From contig NZ_NITZ01000006.1 of NCBI RefSeq assembly GCF_002632615.1, positions 62,001-126,000 of the forward strand: DNA of 64,000 bases, in the 5' to 3' direction. The stretch is from Xenorhabdus miraniensis (GTDB lineage: Bacteria > Pseudomonadota > Gammaproteobacteria > Enterobacterales > Enterobacteriaceae). This document shows positions 1-7,827 of the stretch, one piece after another. A program made the translations under genes and the position numbers. Numbering within the stretch: the stretch's first letter is position 1; each line of letters opens with the position of its first letter. The notes beneath the pieces were generated by a model, which saw nothing but the letters and a program-made list of their open reading frames with translations, was not told where the DNA came from and ran no database searches.

Positions 1-60
1 TCACTTTGCTGGTGGATTTACGGGCAAGGTGTAGATATGCAGTTTGGCGGCGATGTATGG

Positions 61-615
61 TCATGGCTTGTAGGTTGCTACAATTGAATGCACAAAAATG
101 TAATTACATGGCCTTGCAATCGCCCCTATTCCATCACGGTTAGGCCAATATCTTTCTTTAAACCATGCTCTAAGTTTATGGCATGTCGGGAAATGGACGC
201 AACCAAAATTAGGATCAAAAAAGTCAACACCATAGAAAGTTACTGCTAGCCCAATAGCATGATCTCCATACGTCAAAGCTTCATAACCTTCATCTATAGT
301 GGCTAAGTTTTCTACAATATCGTTGCCATCATAACAGCTTACATGCCTACGAGATAATCCGTTTTCATTAAGAAATTGCATGCCATCCATGCTTTTCGCT
401 TTAAGATTTTCAACTATTTTTATATAACTAGGAAGTTTTATATTTCCTGGGAATAGGTGAGACTTTCCTGATTTGTGCATCTTCACCCAAGCCATTACTA
501 AACTACTACAGGCTCCATTTTGCATAGTCGAAGAGAAATTAAGGGGGAAATTCAGAGTTTGATTGAAGCGAAATACCCAATTTCCTTCAAATTCATCAGC
601 ATCTAATAACGACAT
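61..615 (-). CDS. YopT-type (peptidase family C58) cysteine protease
   Basis: The protein is 184 residues when started at the ATG at 615, which has GGGGGA about 9 bases upstream; a GTG at 636 would add seven residues and sits too close to that site. It carries the C58 (YopT/AvrPphB) triad in order: Cys36 in NGACSSLVMAW, His119 in GDHAIGLAV and Asp134 in FFDPNFG. Known family members cleave prenylated Rho GTPases or host kinases after delivery by type III secretion. This version is close to the bare catalytic domain; YopT has about 320 residues, so an N-terminal secretion region is missing or minimal. No chaperone or secretion gene lies beside it. Family assignment comes from the motifs; substrate and delivery route are unknown. 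Confidence 0.72.
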   Translation of the reverse strand: MSLLDADEFEGNWVFRFNQTLNFPLNFSSTMQNGACSSLVMAWVKMHKSGKSHLFPGNIKLPSYIKIVENLKAKSMDGMQFLNENGLSRRHVSCYDGNDIVENLATIDEGYEALTYGDHAIGLAVTFYGVDFFDPNFGCVHFPTCHKLRAWFKERYWPNRDGIGAIARPCNYIFVHSIVATYKP

Positions 616-636
616 TTTTAAATATCCCCCATTCAC

Positions 637-1338
637 TATGAGTTTGGTTTACGTCAAAAAGGTTAAGGGTAAAAATATATTAAAAACAGGATATATGGGT
701 TTTGCCTAATGTAAAGGGTTTTAAAAAGAGTTTTAGTAAAGATTCTGAACAGGCTCTATATTCCAGTGAATTAGGTCGATTCCGGTAAGACTCCGGAATT
801 AAACCTAACCATTTGATATCCTTAGAATCCTCAAATTGAGGAAGCCGGACGATGTGCTTTTCTGCATATCGGTTCAAACTCTGCGTTTCACCGTATTTGA
901 GTTTTATCAACGGGTTATTAGGTCAGTGATGTGGCACCCTAATTTACGTAACCTTTTGATTTTTCTTATTTCCGGCACGGAGCGGGAATTCAATTAAATC
1001 AATAAGTTAAAATGGGATAATTCTCCCATTTAGCTAACCTGTTGATTTTACGCAATTCTGTCACAGAGACAAAAATTAAGGAAATCAGGGGGGTATAAGA
1101 CGGAAAATCCCGCTTTTTGGTCTACTAAGTCTTATCAGTCGTCTGACAAATTCTATTAATTTCCTGCCTGTCATTTTATGTCATCCTGCCATCAAAACAT
1201 GCTACCTATCAAATATTAGTCAAGCCATACTCTCCAGTATTGATGAACCGATTTTATTGATGTTCACCGGCGGAGAAGTCTCCCACCGCCTTCATGTTAT
1301 TTAGCAATGTGCATTGTTGATGAAATGAGGGAATGAAT
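637..1338. other. intergenic stretch, mostly non-coding
   Basis: About 700 bases separate the C58 peptidase from the orphan fibre gene. The only reading frame of note (680-910, minus strand) starts at TTG without a convincing ribosome site and resembles nothing I recognise. The stretch holds the first copy of a 155-bp repeat (942-1098) described separately. Confidence 0.5.
942..1098. repeat. imperfect ~155-bp direct repeat, copy A
   Basis: This block aligns by eye over its full length with 3844-3998 in the same orientation. Shared landmarks, in order, are TTTCCGGCA, an A/T-rich AATTNAATTAAA run, TCCCATTTAG, TAACC followed by TTGATTTTA, GTCACAG.GACA and ATTAAGGAAAT. Both copies end in GGG and TATAA. 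The two copies bracket the tail-fibre remnants and the DUF6338-like fragment. No open frame covers it. Confidence 0.6.
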
Positions 1339-2157
1339 ATGCAAGATAAAAAATCTGATACACCTGTTCCAGAAGATGGCAATCTCGTGATCGTTACAAC
1401 ACCGGAATATGTCAAAGAAGCTATTGAAGAACACACCTTGAGTCGCAACCATCCAGACGCAACACTGCAAGATAAGGGATTTGTTGTCCTGAGCAATGAT
1501 GTTGGTAGTGATAGTGAAACGATGGCTGCAACCCCCAAAGCAGTGAAAGCAGCATATGACCTAGCCGATGCCGCCAATCAAAACGCTCTCAACAATAATT
1601 CCAATCTCTATTTGGAGAAAAAGCAGAACGGGGCAGATATACCTGATAAACAAGTATTCGTGAACAACCTTGGTTTAGCAGAAACAGTGGCATTAGCAAA
1701 AAATTCAATACAAGGCAAACAATATCTTCACGATCTGACATATGGTACAAGTGCTTGGGTAAAAATTGCGGAAGTAACTATGGGCGTCGTAAGCACCATT
1801 AATATCAATCTAATCGGAGGTTCTGGATACAACGTTGGTGATTTTTGGCAATGCTCTATTGCTAATATAGTTTTAAGAACAGGAAATGATGATCCTCACG
1901 GTATCAATGCTGTGATGTACACAACCAATAGCGGTGCACCTACTGATTTAGCTACCGTCAATACATCTGGTTATGACTATGATATTTACATATCAATGGG
2001 AGCTTTTGGTCAAGGTATCATTCTAAATGGTTTTGCGTCAGGTAATGCAACGATTCGTCAATTATCTAATATGGCAAACTTACCAGCCGTTCCTGAAGGA
2101 GCAGTGAAAGGGGAAGTTTACGCTTATGCGCTAAATAGGCTAACCCCTAAACCCTAA
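1339..2157 (+). CDS. orphan phage tail-fibre-like protein
   Basis: The protein has 272 residues from the ATG at 1339, with GAGG at 1327-1330 giving a proper spacing; an ATG six bases earlier is too close. Residues about 25-80 match the stem region of the main fibre gene at 42870-44564 (shared NHPDATL.(D/E)KGFV(V/I)LS, ETxAATPKAVKAAYD). The P2 gpH-type N-terminal baseplate domain is absent and the C-terminus ends in a different, unrecognised domain rather than the ETRPRNIAF collar ending. A gix/cix-like site lies at the NLGL codons. It stands about 35 kb from the tail operons, so it is either a relic or a silent fibre reservoir. A hairpin terminator follows it. Confidence 0.6.
   Translation: MQDKKSDTPVPEDGNLVIVTTPEYVKEAIEEHTLSRNHPDATLQDKGFVVLSNDVGSDSETMAATPKAVKAAYDLADAANQNALNNNSNLYLEKKQNGADIPDKQVFVNNLGLAETVALAKNSIQGKQYLHDLTYGTSAWVKIAEVTMGVVSTININLIGGSGYNVGDFWQCSIANIVLRTGNDDPHGINAVMYTTNSGAPTDLATVNTSGYDYDIYISMGAFGQGIILNGFASGNATIRQLSNMANLPAVPEGAVKGEVYAYALNRLTPKP
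1666..1677. other. gix/cix-like DNA-invertase site in orphan fibre gene
   Basis: AACCTTGGTTTA, read on the other strand, gives TAAACCAAGGTT, close to the core of Gin/Cin/Hin-type crossover sites. It falls on NLGL codons, the same position as the two sites in the main fibre cassette, but its central dinucleotide is AA rather than GA. Confidence 0.35.
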
Positions 2158-2167
2158 ATGATGAAAT

Positions 2168-2186
2168 CAGGGGCACTTAGCCCCTG
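2168..2186 (+). terminator. hairpin terminator after orphan fibre gene
   Basis: A 7-bp stem CAGGGGC / GCCCCTG closes on a short loop and is followed by TTCTT. Near-identical GGGGC/GCCCC hairpins follow the fibre-assembly genes at 40708 and 42256, so this is a shared fibre-module ending. Confidence 0.55.
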
Positions 2187-2198
2187 TTCTTACTCCAC

Positions 2199-3132
2199 TC
2201 ACTCAGCCAACTCACTCACCTCTCCCTGCCTCAAATTCCACATCGAATCCTCCGGCATCTGGACACGGACGGAAATCGACCTGCCTGTAGGAATATCAAT
2301 CGGGTCACCATCCGAGTAGCCCTCTCATACATTTCTGACGAATACGGGCGCATCTGCGTGCTCGCGGTGATACGCCATGATTTTGATTGAATCATCGGGT
2401 AACACGCGATAATCGACTCAAATCAACGGCAATTTATTTTTGCACAGGGGTATTTCAACCCCGCCATCAGTGCCGCCCCATGCCGTATCGATATTGAATC
2501 CCAAAACATTTTTGATGAGATAAACGCCCTCAGATAGGCGTTCAACAGTAGCGCCCTTGGATTCGTCATTCTTCTCGAATTTCCCATCACTTCAGATTTG
2601 GATGATGGGGCTGGCTTTTTTCAGGAATCTATCAATAACAGTAGTATTTACTGTACCCCAAACAATATTCCATTGACTCCACCAATTACTCATTCGGTAA
2701 CGACTCGCGATCCCTGCACCATCTACCTGAATTTGTGCGACCATTCCTGTGTTATCGGTACCGCCATTACGTGTCATCACCATGATGGGGGCGTAGGCGT
2801 TATAGTAATTTTTAGCGCCAGTGCCACCTCCGCCATACCAACCAGTAGCTGTCAACGAGTTTGCCTCGCTGATTGTTAAACCGATGAGGGGGCTCACCGG
2901 TATCCGAGACAGAATCAGGGATAGTAATCTGAATTTGGTAGGTGACGTTATTCAGGGTGGTTTTAACGGCATTGGCCAGTACCAGTTCTGTGTCTGAATT
3001 TACCGCCTGAATCATGTGCAGTAAATTACTGTTGCCGGGCTGGATGATGATGGCCTGCCCCGGTGCAACGCCGTTGAGATTCGATTTAAATTTCGTGCCC
3101 GTTCCGCGGACAATAGCGGGGGCCATCTTCAC
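2199..3132 (-). pseudogene. broken tail-fibre gene (frameshift and three in-frame TGA)
   Basis: Reading from 3132 the frame encodes a fibre-type N-terminus (GTGTKFKSNLNGVAPGQ, SDTELVLA) of about 80 residues, then shifts frame near 2890 into a frame starting PLIGLTISEANS. That second frame runs to 2199 interrupted only by TGA codons after IIQI, after KLPLI and after VFVRNV. Between them it keeps recognisable fibre-tip sequence (VYLIKNVLGFNIDTAWGG, VRVQMPEDSMWNLRQGE), so the gene decayed recently. All three nonsense codons are TGA and no TAA or TAG interrupts the frame. The product would once have been about 310 residues. Confidence 0.7.
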
Positions 3133-3146
3133 GGTATTACGTCATA

Positions 3147-3605
3147 TCAAGTCGCGACTAATACATGTAATGATAAAGTTACAATGACCCAACAAGATTG
3201 TTTCAAACTAAAAAAACAATCCTAGGGACGACCTGTAGGGTGAGGTAGTTTACTTGATATAAATGTATATTTTCTTATATTAATTAATACAATGGGATTT
3301 ATTGCAGGGAGTATAACAAGTAATGAAAAAATATAAATGTAAAAGCAAAAACTACCTGTTGTTATTACTCTATTGGTAACCATGTAATATAATGGTATTC
3401 CCCAAACGGCATAATTGATGCAACTGTATGCTACCGCATCGATCACCAGTTTTGATGATTTTTTTCTCACTGATGGCAGTAATACTTCATAAACTTTTAG
3501 ACTTATGAATCCTAGTATCATGAATAGTATAAAAATTGTTATTTTATTGTGGTCTAATAGCTCTATGCTGTTGGCCTTGAGTTCATTTGCGTAACTTTCT
3601 GAATG
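3147..3605 (-). pseudogene. truncated DUF6338-like membrane protein gene
   Basis: An open 99-codon stretch (3222-3521) encodes two or three hydrophobic segments and the phrase GFISLKVYEVLLPS, then VAYSCINYA, which I associate with the DUF6338 family. It ends HPTGRP and TAG where that family usually has HPT.KPWDYFF; after the TAG the same frame continues DCFFS, so the stop replaces a Trp codon. Upstream of the ATG at 3521 the frame stays open to 3605 (for example NKITIFILF) but has no start. Both ends are therefore missing. The downstream part runs into the fibre pseudogene. The family name is from memory. Confidence 0.5.
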
Positions 3606-3843
3606 TTAACACAAACACATTGCTTAGCATCCAAGCTGCATCACAAAACTCATTTGAATCAATAAGTAGTATCTCAGTCAACAATTTTCCTCACCATACA
3701 TACTTATACTTCAAATAATTTCATATTGATATTATCTCCATGAATCTCCCCGCATCCCAGCAGGATTGAGGGGATTTTTAACATACGGGATAATCCCATA
3801 TCTAAACCTGCACCATACAGGAGTTAAAGGTGAGATATCCCGC

Positions 3844-3998
3844 CTTTAGCTAGCTTGTTGATTTTACTAGTTTCCGGCATAGAGAGAAAATTAAATTAAA
3901 CCAAGTGGTTACAAGGGAAGGATTGTCCCATTTAGATAACCAATTGATTTTATTTGATTGTGTCACAGGGACAGGGATTAAGGAAATTGAGGGTTATA
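3844..3998. repeat. imperfect ~155-bp direct repeat, copy B
   Basis: Second copy of the block at 942-1098, same orientation. The sequence just before it (about 3785-3840) repeats parts of the same motif, for example GGATAATCCCATAT and TATCCCGCCTTTAG, so the element may be built from smaller units. No coding potential is seen between 3606 and 4210 apart from this. Confidence 0.6.
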
Positions 3999-4210
3999 AC
4001 GCACCTATCTATTTATCCATTATATAAATAACGCATATAAACTATATTTAGAATGGTGTTATTATGAACTGCCATATAAAGCATGAATATTTTTGTGCGC
4101 CTGTTGTTACGTTTTTCTGTTACTGATAGGAGATCTTTGTCTCTGACCCAGTGCAACTCCTGCAAGACAAAAGCATACCAAAACTGTAAACTCACTTCAG
4201 GGAGTCCTTT

Positions 4211-4723
4211 ATGAACGGTAGCGATGAAAATGATGAAATGACATTTGAAGAACTCATTGAGATTTTTCTATCAAATAAACATAGTATGACAAAGCCAGAA
4301 AAATTACTTCCAGTACAAAAAAATAAAGACTTACAACGTCCGGCTAAACCTGAAGCACTTTATTCTCTAGAAAAAACTGAACAATATTTTTTAAGAAATT
4401 ATATAACTAAAAATGTAAAACTCGCCGATGGTAGATACATATTTATTATTTCTGCTAATGATCCATACACCATATGCTGTGCAAAAAGCGCGCGAGACAC
4501 TAATTATCATTGGCATGATGCAGTTGATGGACATACCTCAATAGGTTACAGGAAGCCTGTTCGTTATGCAGGGACCTTACTGTTTCGTCAAGGCGAGCTA
4601 TTAGTATGGTCAAATGCCAGTGGGCACTACAAGCCCCCAGGGGAATTACGGTACTTGATGCTTCCATACGTTAGACTCTTGCTACCTGATAGCAAATTTA
4701 GGCACATTAGTTTTAATAAATAG
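4211..4723 (+). CDS. hypothetical protein with SGHYKP motif
   Basis: The protein has 170 residues, starts at ATG with GGGAG seven bases upstream, and has no signal peptide or membrane segment. The first 70 residues are charged and probably flexible. The second half is a compact domain containing DGHTSIGY, PVRYAGTLLF, a Gly-rich turn RQGELLVW and SNASGHYKPPGELR. The GH(S/T)S ... AGxLxF ... SGHYKP pattern is one I recall from small domains in effectors and polymorphic toxins of plant- and insect-associated bacteria, but I cannot name the family. It stands alone, with its own terminator. A toxin or effector role is a guess. Confidence 0.55.
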   Translation: MNGSDENDEMTFEELIEIFLSNKHSMTKPEKLLPVQKNKDLQRPAKPEALYSLEKTEQYFLRNYITKNVKLADGRYIFIISANDPYTICCAKSARDTNYHWHDAVDGHTSIGYRKPVRYAGTLLFRQGELLVWSNASGHYKPPGELRYLMLPYVRLLLPDSKFRHISFNK

Positions 4724-4745
4724 CAATTAACCTCATGGCTGTTCA

Positions 4746-4774
4746 AACCCGCAACTTCCTGCGGGTTGTTGTGC
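4746..4774 (+). terminator. intrinsic terminator
   Basis: An 8-bp stem AACCCGCA / TGCGGGTT with a 6-base loop is followed by a T-rich run (GTTGTGCTTT). It ends the 4211-4723 gene. Confidence 0.75.
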
Positions 4775-5106
4775 TTTAATAAATTCGGACACTTTGGTAA
4801 AAGAATAGAATGGCCTTCGTAAAAGTGGCGTACTCCACAAAACAGCTCCCTCAGATGGTGAATTAATCCTTTTATTTTTAGATAACTATTATAAAGATAA
4901 CTACGGTGATTTTTATGTCAACGTCAAAATAGAATCATGTTATTCTCTTCTTGAGGAAATATAATAAAACCACTTAATTAGAATAGTTAACTTATTATTA
5001 AGGCAATACTCCATTATTATCTTATCCACCTCAAACTTATATTATTACACTCAGAATCCCCTGATAATTTCCCATAAAAAATGGAAGGATTATCTTGAGC
5101 AAAATA
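4775..5106. other. intergenic gap with no recognised gene
   Basis: AT-rich sequence between two convergent terminators. I see no frame with a credible start and no repeat or RNA signature. Confidence 0.5.
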
Positions 5107-5126
5107 AAGGGAGGAACCCCTCCCTT
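5107..5126 (-). terminator. bidirectional hairpin terminator
   Basis: An 8-bp stem AAGGGAGG / CCTCCCTT with a 4-base loop lies 30 bases after the stop of the minus-strand secreted protein gene and has T-rich flanks on both strands. Confidence 0.65.
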
Positions 5127-5155
5127 TTGTATATAACAAAAAGAAATAGCTGAAT

Positions 5156-5662
5156 TTAACTTGCCGAAATCTCTAACTTTATCTCAATCTTTGAGTCTCC
5201 TCCATAAACCTTCTTCTGATTGCAATCCTCTCCTTTGCAAATAGCCTTATCAATGATATTTTCACACCCTTTAATCTCTGTATACCAACCCTGATCATAC
5301 CCATGTTCAAATATCAAATTACAACTTATAGGGCCACTGGAAATTTGCCATTCGACACTTTTTGTTTTAAATGCGCAGCCACTAAATAAATTATTATTAT
5401 CTTCTAAATAGATGCTATGTTGCTTACCAATCGGAAGATTAAACTGATCATCACCACTCTCGTACATACACTGAGAGTCTGTTTTATCTACTACAAGATT
5501 CAATTGAGAGGAGGGAAGATGGATAAATTCCATATTATATTCAGCAGATAATTCTGAGTGTTCTTCGGCATTAACACTTTTTTCTTCCGCCAAAGCAGTA
5601 GAAATCCATAAACAAGATAAAACCGCTAAGATTGTGCCAGTTATCATATTCATCATTTTCAT
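5156..5662 (-). CDS. secreted hypothetical protein, cysteine-rich
   Basis: The protein has 168 residues, and AAGGAGA sits 9 bases before the ATG. A Sec signal peptide is clear: a short basic/Met-rich start, hydrophobic core (TGTILAVLSCLWIS) and an ALA cleavage motif at about residue 25. The mature part is acidic and has six cysteines spread over residues about 65-147, consistent with disulfides in the periplasm or outside the cell. No known domain is recognised. The long AT-rich upstream gap suggests it is transcribed alone. Confidence 0.6.
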   Translation of the reverse strand: MKMMNMITGTILAVLSCLWISTALAEEKSVNAEEHSELSAEYNMEFIHLPSSQLNLVVDKTDSQCMYESGDDQFNLPIGKQHSIYLEDNNNLFSGCAFKTKSVEWQISSGPISCNLIFEHGYDQGWYTEIKGCENIIDKAICKGEDCNQKKVYGGDSKIEIKLEISAS

Positions 5663-6027
5663 ACTGTTCTCCTTATGATGAAATTATTAAAAATATCACT
5701 TAATAAATATTTTTGATAGGTTATTAATTCACCTTTAATGGAGCACTGAAATGATAGTTGCTAATAACAACAAGATATTGCACCGCTATCAATCTTAGAT
5801 TATAAATAACCTCATTTTTTTATCCTCAACAAAAATAGTAAAGAATGAGAGGCATTTTAATATAAAAATAAAATTATAATACCAATAAGAAATAAGCAAT
5901 TTACAATAAAGTTGCCAACCATCACAATTACGGAAAACAACTCTTTCAGATATATTTAAATCGTACTACTCTAAATAAGCCATTACTTTAATATCATTGA
6001 TAATAAAATAATTTAATTGGAGAAGAT
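5663..6027. other. AT-rich intergenic region
   Basis: This 365-base region separates two divergently oriented genes and must hold both promoters. I see no additional gene or strong hairpin. Confidence 0.45.
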
Positions 6028-6111
6028 ATGGATGTATTTGTAGAAAATGGAATCTTGGCTTTAGCTAATGTGGTTGAAGTAGACCCAAGTGATTGGGGAG
6101 CAATCAGCTAG
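6028..6111 (+). CDS. 27-residue candidate peptide gene
   Basis: A short frame starts at ATG with TTGGAGAAG seven bases upstream, a strong ribosome site, and encodes 27 residues: a hydrophobic N-terminal half (VFVENGILALANVV) and an acidic tail ending DPSDWGAIS. It is followed 115 bases later by an SH3-like protein and then a PLP-dependent enzyme in the same direction. The strong ribosome site and the long AT-rich leader argue for translation. It could be a leader peptide, a small signalling peptide or the N-terminal stub of a lost gene; no modification enzyme typical of peptide natural products is adjacent. Confidence 0.35.
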   Translation: MDVFVENGILALANVVEVDPSDWGAIS

Positions 6112-6226
6112 CGCATCATTACCCATTTATCCCCATCGGTTTTCAACTTGCAGCTTGGTTGATAGTATTTTGAAATCCATTTATTGGATATAGGTCTCCA
6201 ATTATCAAAATAGTTCAGGAGTGAAA

Positions 6227-6568
6227 ATGCTAAGAAAAGGTACTGTCATCCGTGATTATGTTAGTGCTTACCCGAATCCGATTAAATTACAGGTTGGGGA
6301 TGTCGTTTCAGTTAGTTATAGTGACCTTGAATATCCTTACTGGGTTTGGACAATTAATGCTTCAAATATCAGTGGTTGGGTTCCGCAACAAATTTTACAT
6401 TTTATTCCTCCTAATAAAGCAATATGTCGCGAGAATTATACGGCTCATGAGCTAACAGTTAAAATAGGAGAATGTCTCTATCTGGAAAGTACCTTAAACG
6501 GCTGGTATTGGGCGCATAAAGAATCAGGAGAAACTGGCTGGATACCACAAGAATATATTAATTATTAG
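6227..6568 (+). CDS. tandem SH3-like domain protein
   Basis: Started at the ATG at 6227 (AGGA six bases upstream; a GTG at 6221 is too close) the protein has 113 residues. Two SH3-like halves are visible, each with an ALYD-like opening, a GDVVSVS / GECLYLE turn and a W.W ... SGWVPQ / TGWIPQ ending. There is no signal peptide, unlike periplasmic bacterial SH3 proteins. It lies between a candidate peptide gene and a PLP enzyme gene in one direction, probably an operon. Such domains usually bind peptides; the ligand is unknown. Confidence 0.6.
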   Translation: MLRKGTVIRDYVSAYPNPIKLQVGDVVSVSYSDLEYPYWVWTINASNISGWVPQQILHFIPPNKAICRENYTAHELTVKIGECLYLESTLNGWYWAHKESGETGWIPQEYINY

Positions 6569-6622
6569 GAAACATGACGAGTACAAATAAAAATGTATCA
6601 CTGAGCGCAGGAGGCTCACATA

Positions 6623-7591
6623 ATGAAGTTCATTCCTGATTACAATGCTATTTCTGAAGCCCATTCCAGGGTTAAGCAATATATCAACAAGACTCCCGTT
6701 TTCACTTCAACGACAGTCAACGAAATTTTTAACGCCCAGGTCTATTTCAAATGTGAAAATTACCAAAAAATGGGCGCATTCAAATTTCGTGGGGCCATGA
6801 ATGCTCTATGCCAATTCAGTGGTGAGCAGAAAAAAGCGGGAGTGATTGCTTTTTCATCCGGCAATCATGCACAAGCAATCGCGTTAGCGGCCAAGTTACT
6901 GAATATTTCCGCTACTATTGTCATGCCTCAGGATGCACCACAAGCCAAAGTGACAGCGACCAGAGGTTATGGTGGTAAGGTTATTTTCTACGACAGATAT
7001 ACAGAAAATTGCGAAGAAATAGGCCGTCATTTGGCAGAAAAGCATGGCATGACTCTTATTCCCCCTTTCGATCACCCACATATCATTGCTGGTCAAGGGA
7101 CTGTCGCTAAGGAATTGTTTGAAGAAGTCGGCGAGTTAGATGCCCTGTTTATTCCCCTCGGCGGCGGTGGTTTATTGTCTGGTTCGGCACTTTCTGCTGC
7201 TCATTTATCGCCAACATGTCGAATTTTCGGTGTCGAACCAGCAGCCGGCAATGATGGGCAGCAATCCTTTAAAAAAGGGGAAATTGTTCATATTGAAACC
7301 CCAAAGACGATTGCAGATGGCGCACAAACCCAACATTTAGGGCAACATACTTTTAATATCATCCGACATTTGGTTGAAGACATTCTGACAGCATCAGATG
7401 AAGAACTGATCGACACCATGTATTTTTTAGCAGAGCGAATGAAAATTGTTGTCGAACCTACCGGCTGTTTAGGTTTTGCTGCTGCAAAATCGATGCGTGA
7501 ACAGTTAAAAGGGCAGCGGATTGGGATTATTTTGAGTGGCGGAAATATTGATATGAAACGATATGCAAGTTTACTGGCGAATAAGAACTAA
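6623..7591 (+). CDS. fold-type II PLP enzyme: threonine/hydroxyaspartate dehydratase or serine racemase
   Basis: The protein has 322 residues, with AGGAGG upstream of the ATG. It has the serine/threonine dehydratase signature: the PLP lysine in MGAFKFRGA at about residue 54, SSGNHAQ for substrate binding at about 78, the GGGGLLSG phosphate loop at about 180 and a C-terminal LSGGNID. Length matches single-domain catabolic dehydratases and serine racemases; the ACT regulatory domain of IlvA is absent. It would deaminate L-threonine, L-serine or threo-3-hydroxyaspartate, or racemise serine. Which of these cannot be read from the motifs. It is the last gene of the short 6.0-7.6 kb group. Confidence 0.75.
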   Translation: MKFIPDYNAISEAHSRVKQYINKTPVFTSTTVNEIFNAQVYFKCENYQKMGAFKFRGAMNALCQFSGEQKKAGVIAFSSGNHAQAIALAAKLLNISATIVMPQDAPQAKVTATRGYGGKVIFYDRYTENCEEIGRHLAEKHGMTLIPPFDHPHIIAGQGTVAKELFEEVGELDALFIPLGGGGLLSGSALSAAHLSPTCRIFGVEPAAGNDGQQSFKKGEIVHIETPKTIADGAQTQHLGQHTFNIIRHLVEDILTASDEELIDTMYFLAERMKIVVEPTGCLGFAAAKSMREQLKGQRIGIILSGGNIDMKRYASLLANKN

Positions 7592-7827
7592 TTAACGGCG
7601 ATTATTCATCTATTAGCATACCTAATTAGCATTAATAAAACAGGGAGTTTGTCATTATGATAATTGAGTTAACAAACTTAATGATAGCTCCTCATTGAAT
7701 TATTAATAACGGTAATGGAAAGAAAGGATCTTAAAATACGTTGTTATCTACATGACTCTAAGGCATATATTCAGCTAACAAAACTACCGCTCGAAAATTT
7801 ATAATTCATAAAGTTTATCGCATCTTT

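Noticed and set aside
680..910. 76-codon minus-strand frame next to the C58 peptidase gene
   Set aside because: TTG start with a stop a few codons upstream, weak ribosome site, no recognisable motif; probably a chance frame or a fragment.
2598..2879. 93-codon plus-strand frame opposite the fibre pseudogene
   Set aside because: No start site signal; the minus strand clearly carries the fibre remnant.
4013..4195. 60-codon minus-strand frame divergent from the SGHYKP gene
   Set aside because: No family resemblance, overlaps the probable promoter region, and no convincing ribosome site.
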